Part shown: positions 16,485 to 26,277 of the stretch, piece after piece | Layout: every line of letters starts with the position of its first letter | Numbering within the stretch: the stretch's first letter is position 1 | Program-made: the position numbers and the translations under genes | Assembly: GCA_045615885.1 (NCBI GenBank) | Contig: JAZLFR010000073.1 | Coordinates: forward strand, 21,862-85,861 | DNA: 64,000 nucleotides | Reading direction: 5' to 3' | Origin: UBA1765 sp045615885 | GTDB taxonomy: Bacteria; Fibrobacterota; Fibrobacteria; Fibrobacterales; Fibrobacteraceae | Notes under the pieces: model-generated | Seen by the model: the letters and a program-made list of their open reading frames with translations, nothing else | What the model was told of the DNA's origin: nothing | The model's database searches: none

Positions 16485-17697
16485 CACAGGGACTTTGAGC
16501 CATGACCTGAATCGCTTTTGGCAGACGAAAATTTTACGCCGCGAAGATCCGTACCTGAAAATTGGCCAGACCAATGACCGCACCACTAAGGGCGACTCCG
16601 ATTATGTTTGGGCCTTGCGTGATATCAACTTTAAGGTGGAAGAAGGGGAGGTCCTTGGCATCATCGGCAAGAACGGAGCCGGTAAAAGTACCCTGCTAAA
16701 ACTCCTGAGCAATATTACTACGCCCTCCACCGGCGAAATCATTGCATACGGTCGCATTGCAAGTCTCCTTGAAGTGGGCACCGGGTTCCACCCCGAAATG
16801 ACCGGCCGCGAAAACATCTACATGAACGGCTCCATCATGGGAATGACCCGTGGTGAAATCAATCGTAAGCTGGATGAAATTGTTGATTTCGCAGGTGTAG
16901 AGCGTTATTTGGATACTCCCGTAAAGCGCTATTCCAGCGGCATGAAAGTTCGCCTGGGATTTGCCGTGGCTGCATTCCTGGAACCGGAAATCCTTGTGGT
17001 GGATGAAGTGCTTACCGTAGGCGATGCGGAGTTTCAGAAGAAGGCTTTGGGCAAAATGAATGATGTTGCCAAGGGTGGCGGTCGTACCGTACTTTTTGTG
17101 AGCCACAATATGGCGGCGGTTAGGAGCCTGTGTACCAGGGGTGTTGTGTTGCAGAATGGCATGCAAGTTTTTGATGGCGATGCTAGTGATGCCGTGGATG
17201 TTTATACCAGCCAATGTTCCAATGTAGGTAACGCAAGGATTGCCGACAGCATCAATAAAAAAATTGACCATCTTGAAAATATTCGAATTTTCTTCAATGG
17301 AACTGAAAATACGGAAAGCTTAATTGCTGGTAACCAGGACTCCGTAGAAATCAAGATTGAAGGAACGACCACAGTTCCTATTGAAGCTTCCATCAAGATG
17401 ATTTTCAAGACGCTTTCGGGAGTGCCGATTATGTGCTTTGCCGATGGACGTTGTACCGGAGTGTTGGAACACTTGGAAGGTAACTTCTCCTATTCTCGTA
17501 AAATCAGCTTGCCCCGTTATATGGCGCAGGGTGACTATCTAATAGATGTTAGCCTGCATAAGCCTAGCGTCCTAACTTATTTTTATGCTAAGGACTGTGC
17601 TATAGTTCATGTGCAGAATTCAGATGAGGTGAACGGCATTCCTTTGAAGTTGCGAACTGAAGGTGCGTTTAGCTTAGAATCGAAGGAGGAGTGGTAA
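16426..17697 (+). CDS. wzt: Polysaccharide ABC exporter ATPase with C-terminal glycan-binding domain
   Basis: 423 residues. Nucleotide-binding domain with Walker A GKNGAGKST (81-89), signature YSSGMKVRLGF (about 169-179), Walker B ILVVDEV (189-195) and the H-loop SHNMA. The extra domain from about residue 265 to 415 is the Wzt-C carbohydrate-binding beta sandwich, which in E. coli O8/O9a-type systems recognises a modified non-reducing end of the O chain. This suggests export of a capped glycan. No good ribosome-binding site precedes the ATG, and the 25 bp upstream belong to the insert, so expression may now depend on the upstream module. Works with Wzm (12425). Confidence 0.93.
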   Translation: MSTAIEFNNVGKMYRLGRVGTGTLSHDLNRFWQTKILRREDPYLKIGQTNDRTTKGDSDYVWALRDINFKVEEGEVLGIIGKNGAGKSTLLKLLSNITTPSTGEIIAYGRIASLLEVGTGFHPEMTGRENIYMNGSIMGMTRGEINRKLDEIVDFAGVERYLDTPVKRYSSGMKVRLGFAVAAFLEPEILVVDEVLTVGDAEFQKKALGKMNDVAKGGGRTVLFVSHNMAAVRSLCTRGVVLQNGMQVFDGDASDAVDVYTSQCSNVGNARIADSINKKIDHLENIRIFFNGTENTESLIAGNQDSVEIKIEGTTTVPIEASIKMIFKTLSGVPIMCFADGRCTGVLEHLEGNFSYSRKISLPRYMAQGDYLIDVSLHKPSVLTYFYAKDCAIVHVQNSDEVNGIPLKLRTEGAFSLESKEEW

Positions 17698-17773
17698 TGT
17701 TGTTGGTGGTGATGCAAAGTTTCAGAAAATGGTGAAGGCTGAAAGTGCAATAGCAAATGAGAATATATTATGA
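17697..17773 (+). pseudogene. Deletion scar of a gene between wzt and the acyltransferase gene
   Basis: An ATG at 17697 overlaps the wzt stop (TAATG) and has a strong GGAGGA upstream, but its frame stops after 12 codons. A second frame carrying VVGGDAKFQKMVKAESAIAN runs to a TGA at 17771-17773 that overlaps the next ATG as ATGA. The start signal of one gene and the tail of another (or the same) are thus fused, as expected after an internal deletion. Family not recognised. Confidence 0.45.
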
Positions 17774-18759
17774 GGCAAATAGCAGGATTGGAACAACATA
17801 GAAATGATAAAGTACAATTATTACGAGCAATCTCTATAATAGCTGTTGTACTCCTTCATACTTGTCCCGGTGGAGAATGGGGAGTCTATTGCAGACCATT
17901 TATCAACTTTCCGGTTGCTACTTTCATTTTTTTGTCGGGGTATTTAAGTTGCGTAGATAATGACAATTGGGCAATTTTCATAAAGAAGCGTGTTTTAAGG
18001 GTGATTATTCCTTATGTTATTTGGACTATTCTGTATTGTATCGCAAAAAAAGCATGGACCCCTGAAGCGTTGTTGTATAATCTTATAGCGGCAAGAGGCC
18101 ATAAAATATTGTATTTCATAATTGTTTATATTCAGTTTGTTCTATTGACTCCTTTTATAGGGAAACTTGCAAAATCACATTACCGGTGGGCTGGATGGTG
18201 TATCGCTCCAATTGCAGTGCTGATATTTAAGTATTATCCAGCCCTGTCTGGTATAGAATACCCGTCAACTTTAAAGATAATAATCGGAAATTGTTGCCTT
18301 GTATGGTTTTCTTTTTATTATCTTGGTATAATTTTAGGTAATGGTATTTTGACTCGTAGAGATAGGCTTGCTTTATTAGTTGTGCTTTATTGTTTTGCCT
18401 TGCTATTACAAATTTCAGAAGGATATTGGTTGTTTCAATTAGGTTCTGATTTCTATATCCGCCAAACAAAACTGTCTGCAATGCTTTCGACTACCATATT
18501 CCTGCTCATTGCCTATTGGTACTTGAAATCTTCGAAGAAAATGGGAATTAATCCTGCTCTTAAACTGATAGGAGACTATTCTTTTGGAATATACTTGTCT
18601 CACATGATGATTAAGCAGATTTTGACTTCTTTACCGTATTATAGCAATTTACCTTTTGTTGCCAATTCAATGGTAATTTTACTCTTTAGTTTCTTACTGG
18701 TATATTGTGGTGACAAACTATTGGGCGTCCGATGCAGTAAATGGTTGGGATTTAAATAA
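17770..18759 (+). CDS. Acyltransferase family 3 (integral membrane O-acyltransferase)
   Basis: 329 residues with about ten hydrophobic helices. The N-terminal motif VQLLRAISIIAVVLLHTCPG includes the R and H residues conserved in acyltransferase-3 proteins (OafA/WecH type), and FIFLSGYL follows in the second helix. Such enzymes acetylate or otherwise acylate sugars of O antigens and capsules from the cytoplasmic acyl-CoA pool. The start overlaps a vestigial stop by ATGA and the end overlaps the pyruvyltransferase gene as TAATG, so it is in a tight operon. Confidence 0.88.
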   Translation: MRQIAGLEQHRNDKVQLLRAISIIAVVLLHTCPGGEWGVYCRPFINFPVATFIFLSGYLSCVDNDNWAIFIKKRVLRVIIPYVIWTILYCIAKKAWTPEALLYNLIAARGHKILYFIIVYIQFVLLTPFIGKLAKSHYRWAGWCIAPIAVLIFKYYPALSGIEYPSTLKIIIGNCCLVWFSFYYLGIILGNGILTRRDRLALLVVLYCFALLLQISEGYWLFQLGSDFYIRQTKLSAMLSTTIFLLIAYWYLKSSKKMGINPALKLIGDYSFGIYLSHMMIKQILTSLPYYSNLPFVANSMVILLFSFLLVYCGDKLLGVRCSKWLGFK

Positions 18760-19826
18760 TGAAAGTACTTTTGGTAGGTGCAACATTCAACTCTAATTTC
18801 GGAGATCTGCTTTTCTCGCACATGTTCTACAACAAATGCAAGGAAGTGGGGTTTGAAAAAGTGTCCTTCTGGCAATGGCCGGAACATGTGTTCTGTGACT
18901 TCTGTCGAAACGAGTTGGATTATCACGAAAGAATTTCCGTTTGGCAGTCTCTTAGGTATGACGCTCTCATTCTTCAGTCGGGTGGAATGATGGGGGATAG
19001 GATATATACCAAACTTGGTGTTAGATTGCGCTTCATTCGTTATTTTGTACCGGCATTATTGTTTACCCTATTGCGTAAGCCTGTCTATATCCTGGGATGT
19101 GGAGGTGGTCCGCTATATTCCGGCCGTATGCGCAAGATGGCCAAATTTATTTGGAACAGGGCCAATAGGATTACGGTAAGAGATGAAGAAACACGTGATT
19201 ACTTCCAGTCGATAGGCGTGACACGTGAAATAGAGGTGACGACTGATACCGCACAGGTCATCACGCCCCAACAGCTGCCTCCATTTGATAAAAGTGCCGA
19301 ATTAGGAAACTACTTAAAGGGAAGAAAGATGCTGTTGTTTGTAGCACATTTCCCTAAGAAAGGTGATGCTCAGGAAAGTATAATATTGCCTGCTATCAGA
19401 GCGTTTTTGCAAGCTCATCCGGACTATGCTCTTGTGGTAACGACAGACAAGGCAGAAATGAACGACAAAACAGTGGCATTTATGGACGGCAAGAAAGATT
19501 ATTTCATTTACCGTTACCATGACTGCTACCAGTTGGCTTCGTTGTTAAACTGCGCAAATGTGATTATCACCCTTGGATTACACATAGGCATAGTCAGTGC
19601 GTCTTTGGGTAAAAGTGTCATCTCCTTTCCGCATCATTACGATAAGACTCATCGCTATTATAAGCAGATTGGAGAGAGTGAAAGGTGTATAGAATTATCA
19701 AAAGTGGACGAATCCATAGTGCTTAGCCAATTGGAGAAGTTCCATTCAACCCCAATTGTGCTCTCGCCCCAGATAAGAGAATTGGCAAAAAAGAATTTGG
19801 ATATAATTGACGATATAATTTTATGA
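18759..19826 (+). CDS. Polysaccharide pyruvyl transferase family protein
   Basis: 355 residues with a GT-B-like fold typical of PS_pyruv_trans (CsaB/WcaK type): N-terminal VLLVGATFNSNFGDLLFS, then YILGCGGGPLYS and VRDEETRDYFQSIGV, then a C-terminal half with GLHIGIVSASLGKSVI. The family puts ketal-linked pyruvate from phosphoenolpyruvate on sugar hydroxyls, adding negative charge. Overlaps neighbours by 1 bp (TAATG) and 4 bp (ATGA). A pyruvyl or acyl cap could be the end group recognised by Wzt, which is inference. Confidence 0.85.
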   Translation: MKVLLVGATFNSNFGDLLFSHMFYNKCKEVGFEKVSFWQWPEHVFCDFCRNELDYHERISVWQSLRYDALILQSGGMMGDRIYTKLGVRLRFIRYFVPALLFTLLRKPVYILGCGGGPLYSGRMRKMAKFIWNRANRITVRDEETRDYFQSIGVTREIEVTTDTAQVITPQQLPPFDKSAELGNYLKGRKMLLFVAHFPKKGDAQESIILPAIRAFLQAHPDYALVVTTDKAEMNDKTVAFMDGKKDYFIYRYHDCYQLASLLNCANVIITLGLHIGIVSASLGKSVISFPHHYDKTHRYYKQIGESERCIELSKVDESIVLSQLEKFHSTPIVLSPQIRELAKKNLDIIDDIIL

Positions 19827-20770
19827 TAAACTATTCCTTCATCATACCACACAAAAATATACCCGACCTGCTGAGGAGATGCGTGTCAAGCATCCCCCGG
19901 AGAGATGACATTGAAATCATCATCGTTGATGATGCAAGCGATCCGGAGGTGGTCAATGAGCGCACCATGGCAGACGTGATAGAACAGCCTTGTGTGAGGA
20001 TGATATTTACAAAGGAGAATGGTGGATTAAGCTATGTCAGAAATGTTGGAATAAAGAATGCTTCAGGTAAATGGACTTTCATTGCAGATGCAGATGACTT
20101 CCTGATGCCGGGAGCATTGGAAATGTTGGATAAATATAAGGATAGTGATTCTGAAGTTGTTTGTTTCCATATATGTGCTAAGGACTGTTACACTTTGGAA
20201 CCATGCAATAGATGTTGGTACCTTAACAAACATATGGATCGGGCGGCAGCCGGCGAAATGTCTATGAACATGTTGCTGATTAATGTCGTGACCACATGGA
20301 CAAAATTGGTGAAACGAGAATTTTACATTCGTCATGATATTTGTTTCCAGGAGGAAACTAGAATCTGGACAGACTTATTCTGGGCAAAGTTACTTGCTCT
20401 GAAAGCTCAAAAAATTGAGGTGTCTCCGGATGTTTTGTATTGTGTGACGGAGCGAAGTACCAATATGTCTAATACATACGTTTCCAAAGAGTATATGAAA
20501 CAGATGTACTATGTAGTCAAGACAAGCAATAGACTGGTGGTGGATAATGGCAAGATTGAATATGTGTCGAACATAGATTTTTTCTTCAAGAAAATACGCA
20601 ATCTTAGCTTGTTAATGTATTGGAAATACTATTTCCTCGCTCTGATTGATGGTACATTCTGTTTGACAACGATGAAGTATTCATTTAAACAGCGTATGCA
20701 TTATCTCCTGTTGTTTACACGCTGGTTGCGTCCAAGAAAATCTGATTTCCACCCAGTCACTCAGAAATGA
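19823..20770 (+). CDS. Glycosyltransferase family 2 protein
   Basis: 315 residues. GT-A fold with SFIIPHKNIPDLLRRCVSSI, nucleotide-binding EIIIVDDASD, GGLSYVRNVGIKNASG and the metal-binding IADADDF (DxD). Transfers a sugar from an NDP donor, probably during repeat-unit assembly on the cytoplasmic face. The ATG overlaps the previous stop by 4 bp. Substrate unknown. Confidence 0.9.
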   Translation: MINYSFIIPHKNIPDLLRRCVSSIPRRDDIEIIIVDDASDPEVVNERTMADVIEQPCVRMIFTKENGGLSYVRNVGIKNASGKWTFIADADDFLMPGALEMLDKYKDSDSEVVCFHICAKDCYTLEPCNRCWYLNKHMDRAAAGEMSMNMLLINVVTTWTKLVKREFYIRHDICFQEETRIWTDLFWAKLLALKAQKIEVSPDVLYCVTERSTNMSNTYVSKEYMKQMYYVVKTSNRLVVDNGKIEYVSNIDFFFKKIRNLSLLMYWKYYFLALIDGTFCLTTMKYSFKQRMHYLLLFTRWLRPRKSDFHPVTQK

Positions 20771-20794
20771 ATGATAATATAAGAATGCGTAAAA

Positions 20795-21730
20795 ATGAAC
20801 ATAATTAGTCGGATAAAGAATTATCTTATCTCAAGAGACCAGGTTACAAGGGATCTTATTAGACAGCGAAGTCGTAGGATTGAGCGGGAATTGCAATTCT
20901 TTGTACGTTCTGAGCGTCTAAAGGACTATATTTATAAGTGTAAGGATCTAGGTGTATCTGACGAGAAGTATTGCGAACAAGAAGTAATCGTTTCTCTTAC
21001 AACTCATGGCAAACGCTTATACGATGCTGCAACAACAATAGAAAGCGTCATGCAGGGCTCCATGCGTCCAAACAGAATTGTTTTATGGTTAGGTGAAGAA
21101 CTTAAGGATGAGGAACTTCCCATATCTCTGCAGCTCCAGCAGAAGCGCGGACTTCAGATAGAATATTGCAAAGATATACGTTCTTATACAAAGCTGGTTC
21201 CTGCCCTTAGAAAGTATCCTAATGAGATAATCATTACCATCGATGATGATCTCGTATATGAGCCAGACTTAATAGAAAACCTTTTTAGGACATATAAGGC
21301 TAATCCATCATGTATCTGTGCTAACAGAATTCACGAGATTGTGTTGGGAGAAGATGGAAAACCAGTAGAATATCTGAAATGGAGGTTGAATGCTTATCCA
21401 AAGGCTGCTTCACCATTGAATTTCTTCACAGGTGCAGGTGGAGTTTTATACCCGCCACATAGCTTGGATGAAGAAGTATTCAACGAAGAGGTTTTCCTAA
21501 ACATCTGCAAATATGCAGATGATATTTGGTTCTTTGCCATGGCAAAGAAGAAAGGAACTGATATCATAAAGAGTTTCACACATAGCTCAAGAGGAGAGGA
21601 CTATGTGGAGAATTTAAATGTCCAGGATGTAGGATTGAAACTGGTGAACTATGATGGAGAGCATCTGAATGACATTCAATTTGAGAAGGTCTTTACATTC
21701 TATGATCTCTACAGTTTATTGGACAAATAA
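20795..21730 (+). CDS. Glycosyltransferase, GT-A fold (capsular polysaccharide type)
   Basis: 311 residues. Contains VIVSLTTHGKRLYDAATTIES, a block RIVLWLGEELKD, and the metal-binding IITIDDDLVYEPDLIENL. This is the pattern of a GT family common in capsule loci and distantly related to GT32/GT2. A charged helical N-terminus of about 60 residues precedes the catalytic part. It lies 24 bp after the previous gene and 4 bp before the next one. The linkage formed is unknown. Confidence 0.8.
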   Translation: MNIISRIKNYLISRDQVTRDLIRQRSRRIERELQFFVRSERLKDYIYKCKDLGVSDEKYCEQEVIVSLTTHGKRLYDAATTIESVMQGSMRPNRIVLWLGEELKDEELPISLQLQQKRGLQIEYCKDIRSYTKLVPALRKYPNEIIITIDDDLVYEPDLIENLFRTYKANPSCICANRIHEIVLGEDGKPVEYLKWRLNAYPKAASPLNFFTGAGGVLYPPHSLDEEVFNEEVFLNICKYADDIWFFAMAKKKGTDIIKSFTHSSRGEDYVENLNVQDVGLKLVNYDGEHLNDIQFEKVFTFYDLYSLLDK

Positions 21731-21734
21731 TATT

Positions 21735-22895
21735 ATGCTGATAGGAAGAGTATATAGAAAATTAAGATTCTATCTCGCGCGTGTAGCGTGCTGGTTTGTT
21801 GTATCGCATCCACGAATCTGCTATTGTTTATGTAAGAAGAATCTTTGCTGTATGGATATGCAGACGTTTGTGTTTGAATGTACCAAATACGCCCGTCTCT
21901 TTCATGCTCATTCTAAGGGGTATGACGCTCCTGAACTGCAAATGCAGATATATGCGTTCACACGACAGTCCATCAGCCTCATCTCAAATTCGTTGGAAAT
22001 GTCTGAAAATCCCTGTGAGCCAACAGTGCTTGCTGTGGTAAAAGATGATTTGGAACGAATGAAGCTCTTCTACCGGCATTATCAAGATTTGGGCGTAAAA
22101 CAGTTTGTGGTGATTGATAATGGATCAACCGATGGTACATTGGAATGGATGTCGCGACAGCAAGGAACCCGCTGTTATAGCGTGACCACAAAATTCCAAT
22201 CAGAAAAGAAAGTGGCTTGGATAGAAAAAGCTCTGGCACTTACTGGATATAATAGATGGTATGTGGTGGTAGATTCTGATGAATTGTTGGACTATATCGG
22301 TAGTGAGCAGCATGATTTGAAAAACTTGATGCTCCATGCACAGAAAAATGGCTATAAGCGTTTGAATGGATATATGTTGGATATGTATTCCGACAAACCA
22401 CTGTTTACAGAAGAATGCAAATATAACGAGATTGTTTCCCGATTCCGCTATTTTAATGTTTCCGGCTATTATCCTAAAAACTATCATAGCCGTATCATTG
22501 ACACTGAAATCAACTCGCTGAGAGGAGGCCCACGGGAAAGGCTTTTCAAGAATAAAGAAATTAGTCTGAATAAGCAATCTGTTTTCTATTTTGATATGGA
22601 TGCCCTTTATAGCAATCCTCATTATCTGTGGCCCTATCAGGGATGTGGAGAGGATTCTTGCAGTTTTGTGTTGCGCCATTATAAGTTTCTCAAGCAGGAT
22701 CTGTGCGAGTTTGAAAAACGTATTGAGGAAAAGAACTTCTGGAATGGAAGCCAGGAATATAGAATGTATATGGCAGCCTATCAGGACAATTCCTGTATTT
22801 GCATGAAGCACAATGAGTCTGTAGAATATAAAGACTCTCATTCATTAGCTGTTCTTCCTTTCTTGGAAACACTGTTTAAGAAAAAAGCATGTTGA
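21735..22895 (+). CDS. Glycosyltransferase family 2/92-like protein
   Basis: 386 residues from ATG 21735, which lies 4 bp after the previous stop; an in-frame extension upstream would overlap that gene by 60 bp and is unlikely. The catalytic region (about 95-260) has DLGVKQFVVIDNGSTDGTLEWM, WYVVVDSDELLDY (metal-binding DSD) and a C-terminal HYKFLKQD block, matching the glyco_tranf_2_4 group. A basic, hydrophobic N-terminus of about 40 residues could associate with the membrane. Overlaps the next gene by 7 bp. Confidence 0.82.
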   Translation: MLIGRVYRKLRFYLARVACWFVVSHPRICYCLCKKNLCCMDMQTFVFECTKYARLFHAHSKGYDAPELQMQIYAFTRQSISLISNSLEMSENPCEPTVLAVVKDDLERMKLFYRHYQDLGVKQFVVIDNGSTDGTLEWMSRQQGTRCYSVTTKFQSEKKVAWIEKALALTGYNRWYVVVDSDELLDYIGSEQHDLKNLMLHAQKNGYKRLNGYMLDMYSDKPLFTEECKYNEIVSRFRYFNVSGYYPKNYHSRIIDTEINSLRGGPRERLFKNKEISLNKQSVFYFDMDALYSNPHYLWPYQGCGEDSCSFVLRHYKFLKQDLCEFEKRIEEKNFWNGSQEYRMYMAAYQDNSCICMKHNESVEYKDSHSLAVLPFLETLFKKKAC

Positions 22896-24013
22896 AACTA
22901 TCTATCATAATAGCGTTGTATAACAATCGAATTTTTATTAAGGACTGTATAGATTCGATATACCAGCAGTCGCTCTCGGAGGATGAGTTCGAGGTGATTG
23001 TGGTGGACGACTGTTCGACGGATGGTGGAGGTGATTGGGTAGAACAATATTATTCAAACCGATCAAATTTGCGTGTTGTCCACCATGATGTAAACAAAGG
23101 ATTGGGTGAAGCTCGTAATACAGGATTAAAAAACGCCAAAGGCAATTATTTGCATTTTGTAGATGCTGACGATTTTATTCTTGCTGGTTCTTATCGGTAT
23201 CTGATCGACAATATACTTCCATTAGAGTCGGATGTAATCTACACTTCTTTCGTAAGGAACGGACTTGTTGGAGATTGTTTTGAGAACAAGCCTGTATCAT
23301 ATACAGGAAGCATTCGTGAATATGTGTGTGCTAATAGTGTGAGTGTTCTCGTTTGGCGAAAGATATTCAAGCGAACCTTCATTGAGCGGAATAAATTGCA
23401 TTGGTTGCCGATTAGCTATAATGAGGATGCGCTCTTTACATGGAATGCTTTACATTATGAAGGATCCTTGACCACTTGGCTGGCGAAAATATATTCCTAT
23501 CGGACGAATGAAAATGGTATTGTTCGCGTTAGAAATGTGGAGCAGGTAAAAAAATCTATAGACGATTTGATAATTGTAAATCAGCAGTTGAAATCTTTTG
23601 CCGATTACTATCAAAATTGCCGACCTGTATTTGAAAACTTTACAATGAGGTATCTGATTTTATTTAACCGCATTTTATGCACCCCATATTCGTACAAGGA
23701 ACAGAAGGAAATTTTTGCTCGCTGTGCCGAAATAGGGACCAAACACTTGATTGGTGGCAAACAAATAAAGATAATTGACTTTATCTATCGTCATCCCAGG
23801 TTATATCGCATGACACAGAGATTTGTCCTTATCGCATATTTTGGATGTAACCGGATAAGTGAGCATGAAGGCGATTACCTTTCACACCGATTATCGGATG
23901 GTAGTTGCTTGCGTTTGATTAATAATGCGTTGAGTTATATTTTGTGGCTATTTTATAGAGTGTTTGCAAAAATAAAGCGTGGGTTGTTTGCGGGTAGAAT
24001 GTGCAGCTTGTAA
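22889..24013 (+). CDS. Glycosyltransferase family 2 protein
   Basis: 374 residues. N-terminal GT-A domain: KLSIIIALYNNRIFIKDCIDSI, EVIVVDDCSTDGGGDWV, GLGEARNTGLKNAKG and VDADDF as the metal-binding motif. The C-terminal 130 residues are basic and partly hydrophobic, as in capsule GT2 enzymes that sit on the membrane. Starts inside the previous gene (7-bp overlap). Followed by 60 bp without a gene. Donor unknown. Confidence 0.9.
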   Translation: MLKLSIIIALYNNRIFIKDCIDSIYQQSLSEDEFEVIVVDDCSTDGGGDWVEQYYSNRSNLRVVHHDVNKGLGEARNTGLKNAKGNYLHFVDADDFILAGSYRYLIDNILPLESDVIYTSFVRNGLVGDCFENKPVSYTGSIREYVCANSVSVLVWRKIFKRTFIERNKLHWLPISYNEDALFTWNALHYEGSLTTWLAKIYSYRTNENGIVRVRNVEQVKKSIDDLIIVNQQLKSFADYYQNCRPVFENFTMRYLILFNRILCTPYSYKEQKEIFARCAEIGTKHLIGGKQIKIIDFIYRHPRLYRMTQRFVLIAYFGCNRISEHEGDYLSHRLSDGSCLRLINNALSYILWLFYRVFAKIKRGLFAGRMCSL

Positions 24014-24073
24014 AACATAATTGTATGTTATAATTAGATTTGCAATGTTGAATTTTTTATTGTAGGTAGCAAG

Positions 24074-25099
24074 GTGATGAAAACGAAGATTGTTTATGTT
24101 GTAGCTTCTTTAGATGATGACATTTACATGGAACAGGCTATTGTTTCTGCCTGGTCTGCTCGTTATTATAATCCTGATTGTCAAATAGAAATGGTGTGCG
24201 ACCAAGACACCTTTAAAACTCTAGATTCTGGAATTAGGTCTCAAAATAAATCCTTGTTCAATAAAATCCATGTTCGTGAGTTTAAACCTGTGCAAAGCAT
24301 GATAGAGCGCTCGCGTTGGCTTAAGACCTCATTGCGTGAAATAATAGAGGGTGACTTTCTTTATCTAGATACGGATACTGTTGTTTGTGCTGATCTATCT
24401 TACATAGACGAATTTGATTTTGATTTGGGAATGGTTCTTGACGGCAATGTTGAACTCAAACAAAGTATTTTTAAGGATTGGACAATCGCTCAAATGCAGA
24501 AAATGTATAACATTGATGCGTCTAAAGAGGCTCAGTTTTTTAATGGTGGTGTTGTATTTGCTCGTGATTGCCTACTTACGCATCAGTTCTTCCATCATTG
24601 GAACGAGTTGTGGTTTAATTCGCTTTGCCAATTTCATAGAATGAAAGATCAACAGCCATTGATGAAAGCTAACATGGATATGGGACATGTGGTAAAAGAG
24701 ATGTCTGGGAACTTGAATTGCCAGGTACTTGAAAGCATAAAATATCTTCATACAGCACATATTGTGCATTTTTACAATAACTTCTTTTGTAAATCAGATG
24801 ATATGACCCCTTTTTTTAAGGAGATATTTCTTCAGATAAAGAATGATGGTTTAACTGATTCCATAAAAGATTCCATATTGAATTGTAAATCATCTTTTCG
24901 ATCTCCATCAATGCCTGTATCTATAGAGGTCGCAACGTTTTTGAGAAATGTGTGGAACCCTAATGGAATTGAAAATAAAATAAAAAAAAGCAATTCTTAC
25001 CATGTAATATCTTTTGTTTGGCAACGATTTCCTAGATTGATGCGACTAATAGAAAAAACTCTCGGAACTTTGATTCGGGTGGGGCAGTTTCGCAAATAG
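24074..25099 (+). CDS. GT8-like nucleotide-diphospho-sugar transferase
   Basis: 341 residues. Begins KIVYVVASLDDDIYMEQA, followed by IVSAWSARYYNP, then LYLDTDTVV (DxD motif) and FFNGGVVFAR, the order seen in GT8/glycogenin-like proteins. A later His-containing stretch HIVHFYNN fits the family. It is clearly related to the gene at 32291 in the convergent locus, sharing the EQAI-SAWSAR-YNP block and the DTDT motif. 35 bp separate it from glf. Confidence 0.82.
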   Translation: MMKTKIVYVVASLDDDIYMEQAIVSAWSARYYNPDCQIEMVCDQDTFKTLDSGIRSQNKSLFNKIHVREFKPVQSMIERSRWLKTSLREIIEGDFLYLDTDTVVCADLSYIDEFDFDLGMVLDGNVELKQSIFKDWTIAQMQKMYNIDASKEAQFFNGGVVFARDCLLTHQFFHHWNELWFNSLCQFHRMKDQQPLMKANMDMGHVVKEMSGNLNCQVLESIKYLHTAHIVHFYNNFFCKSDDMTPFFKEIFLQIKNDGLTDSIKDSILNCKSSFRSPSMPVSIEVATFLRNVWNPNGIENKIKKSNSYHVISFVWQRFPRLMRLIEKTLGTLIRVGQFRK

Positions 25100-25134
25100 T
25101 GTTTACTACATTCCTGATATAGGTTGTTGTGAAA

Positions 25135-26256
25135 ATGAACAAATACGATTATCTCATAGTTGGTTCAGGCCTGTTCGGAGCAACTATTGCATACCGAGCT
25201 AAACAGGCCGGAAAGAGATGTCTTGTTATCGAGAAACGTCCGCATTTGGGTGGCAATGTTTACTGTAAAAACATTGAAGGCATCAATGTTCATAAATACG
25301 GAGCCCATATTTTTCATACATCAAACAAGGTTGTCTGGGAATTTGTTAATAGGTTTGTAGAGTTTAATAATTTTATAAACAGACCTTTGGCTAATTATAA
25401 AGGGAAAATTTATAACCTTCCATTTAACGTGAATACCTTCTGTCAGATGTGGAATGTTAAGGATTCTGGCGAAGCCCTTGCTATATTTAATGCGCAGAGG
25501 TTGGCTGCTGCCGCTGAACTAAATGGCTTGGATCCTAGAAATTTGGAAGAGCAGGCTCTGGTTCTGGTGGGTAAAGATATTTACAATACCTTGATTAAGG
25601 AATATACAGAAAAACAATGGGGGAGACCTTGCAAGGAGTTGCCCGCGTTTATTATAAAGCGTTTGCCAGTTCGCTTGACTTTTGATAACAACTATTTTGA
25701 TGACCTGTATCAAGGAATTCCTATTGGTGGATACAATCGATTGATAGATAAATTGCTTGCTGGTGTTGAGTGTAAAGTTGATTGTGATTTCTTTAATTGG
25801 CATAAGGATCATTGGCAAGAAATTGCTAAACATCTTGTCTATACAGGTCCACTTGATGCGTATTTTGATTATAAGTTGGGAGCATTAGATTGGCGTACTA
25901 TTGCGTTCAAAACACGAATTGAAAATGTTCCTGTTTTTCAGGGTAATGCCGTTGTCAATTATACTAGCCATGATCAACCCTATACCCGCATCATAGAACA
26001 CAAGCATTTTGAAATGCTTGGTAAACAGGTTTACGATTGTCCGAAGACCGTAATCAGTGAAGAATATTCGGTAAAGTATCAAAATGGCTTAGAACCCTAT
26101 TATCCAATCAACGATGATCGCAATAATGCTCTTGCAGAACAATACCTCGCCTTAGCTAAGCAAGAAAAAAATGTAATTTTCGGTGGTCGCTTGGCGGAAT
26201 ATCAGTACTACAACATGGACCAGGTAATCGCCATGGCATTGCAGGTGGTTTTATAA
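25135..26256 (+). CDS. glf: UDP-galactopyranose mutase
   Basis: Flavoenzyme that interconverts UDP-galactopyranose and UDP-galactofuranose in the cytoplasm, so the glycan made here likely contains galactofuranose. 373 residues with FAD-binding YDYLIVGSGLFGATIA, VIEKRPHLGGN, the family motif HKYGAHIFHT and YTEKQWGRP. The C-terminal IFGGRLAEYQYYNMDQ closes the FAD site. ATG 25135 is preferred over the GTG two codons upstream. Length and motifs are typical. Confidence 0.95.
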   Translation: MNKYDYLIVGSGLFGATIAYRAKQAGKRCLVIEKRPHLGGNVYCKNIEGINVHKYGAHIFHTSNKVVWEFVNRFVEFNNFINRPLANYKGKIYNLPFNVNTFCQMWNVKDSGEALAIFNAQRLAAAAELNGLDPRNLEEQALVLVGKDIYNTLIKEYTEKQWGRPCKELPAFIIKRLPVRLTFDNNYFDDLYQGIPIGGYNRLIDKLLAGVECKVDCDFFNWHKDHWQEIAKHLVYTGPLDAYFDYKLGALDWRTIAFKTRIENVPVFQGNAVVNYTSHDQPYTRIIEHKHFEMLGKQVYDCPKTVISEEYSVKYQNGLEPYYPINDDRNNALAEQYLALAKQEKNVIFGGRLAEYQYYNMDQVIAMALQVVL

Positions 26257-26277
26257 TCATACGTTGAGTGTTTGGAA

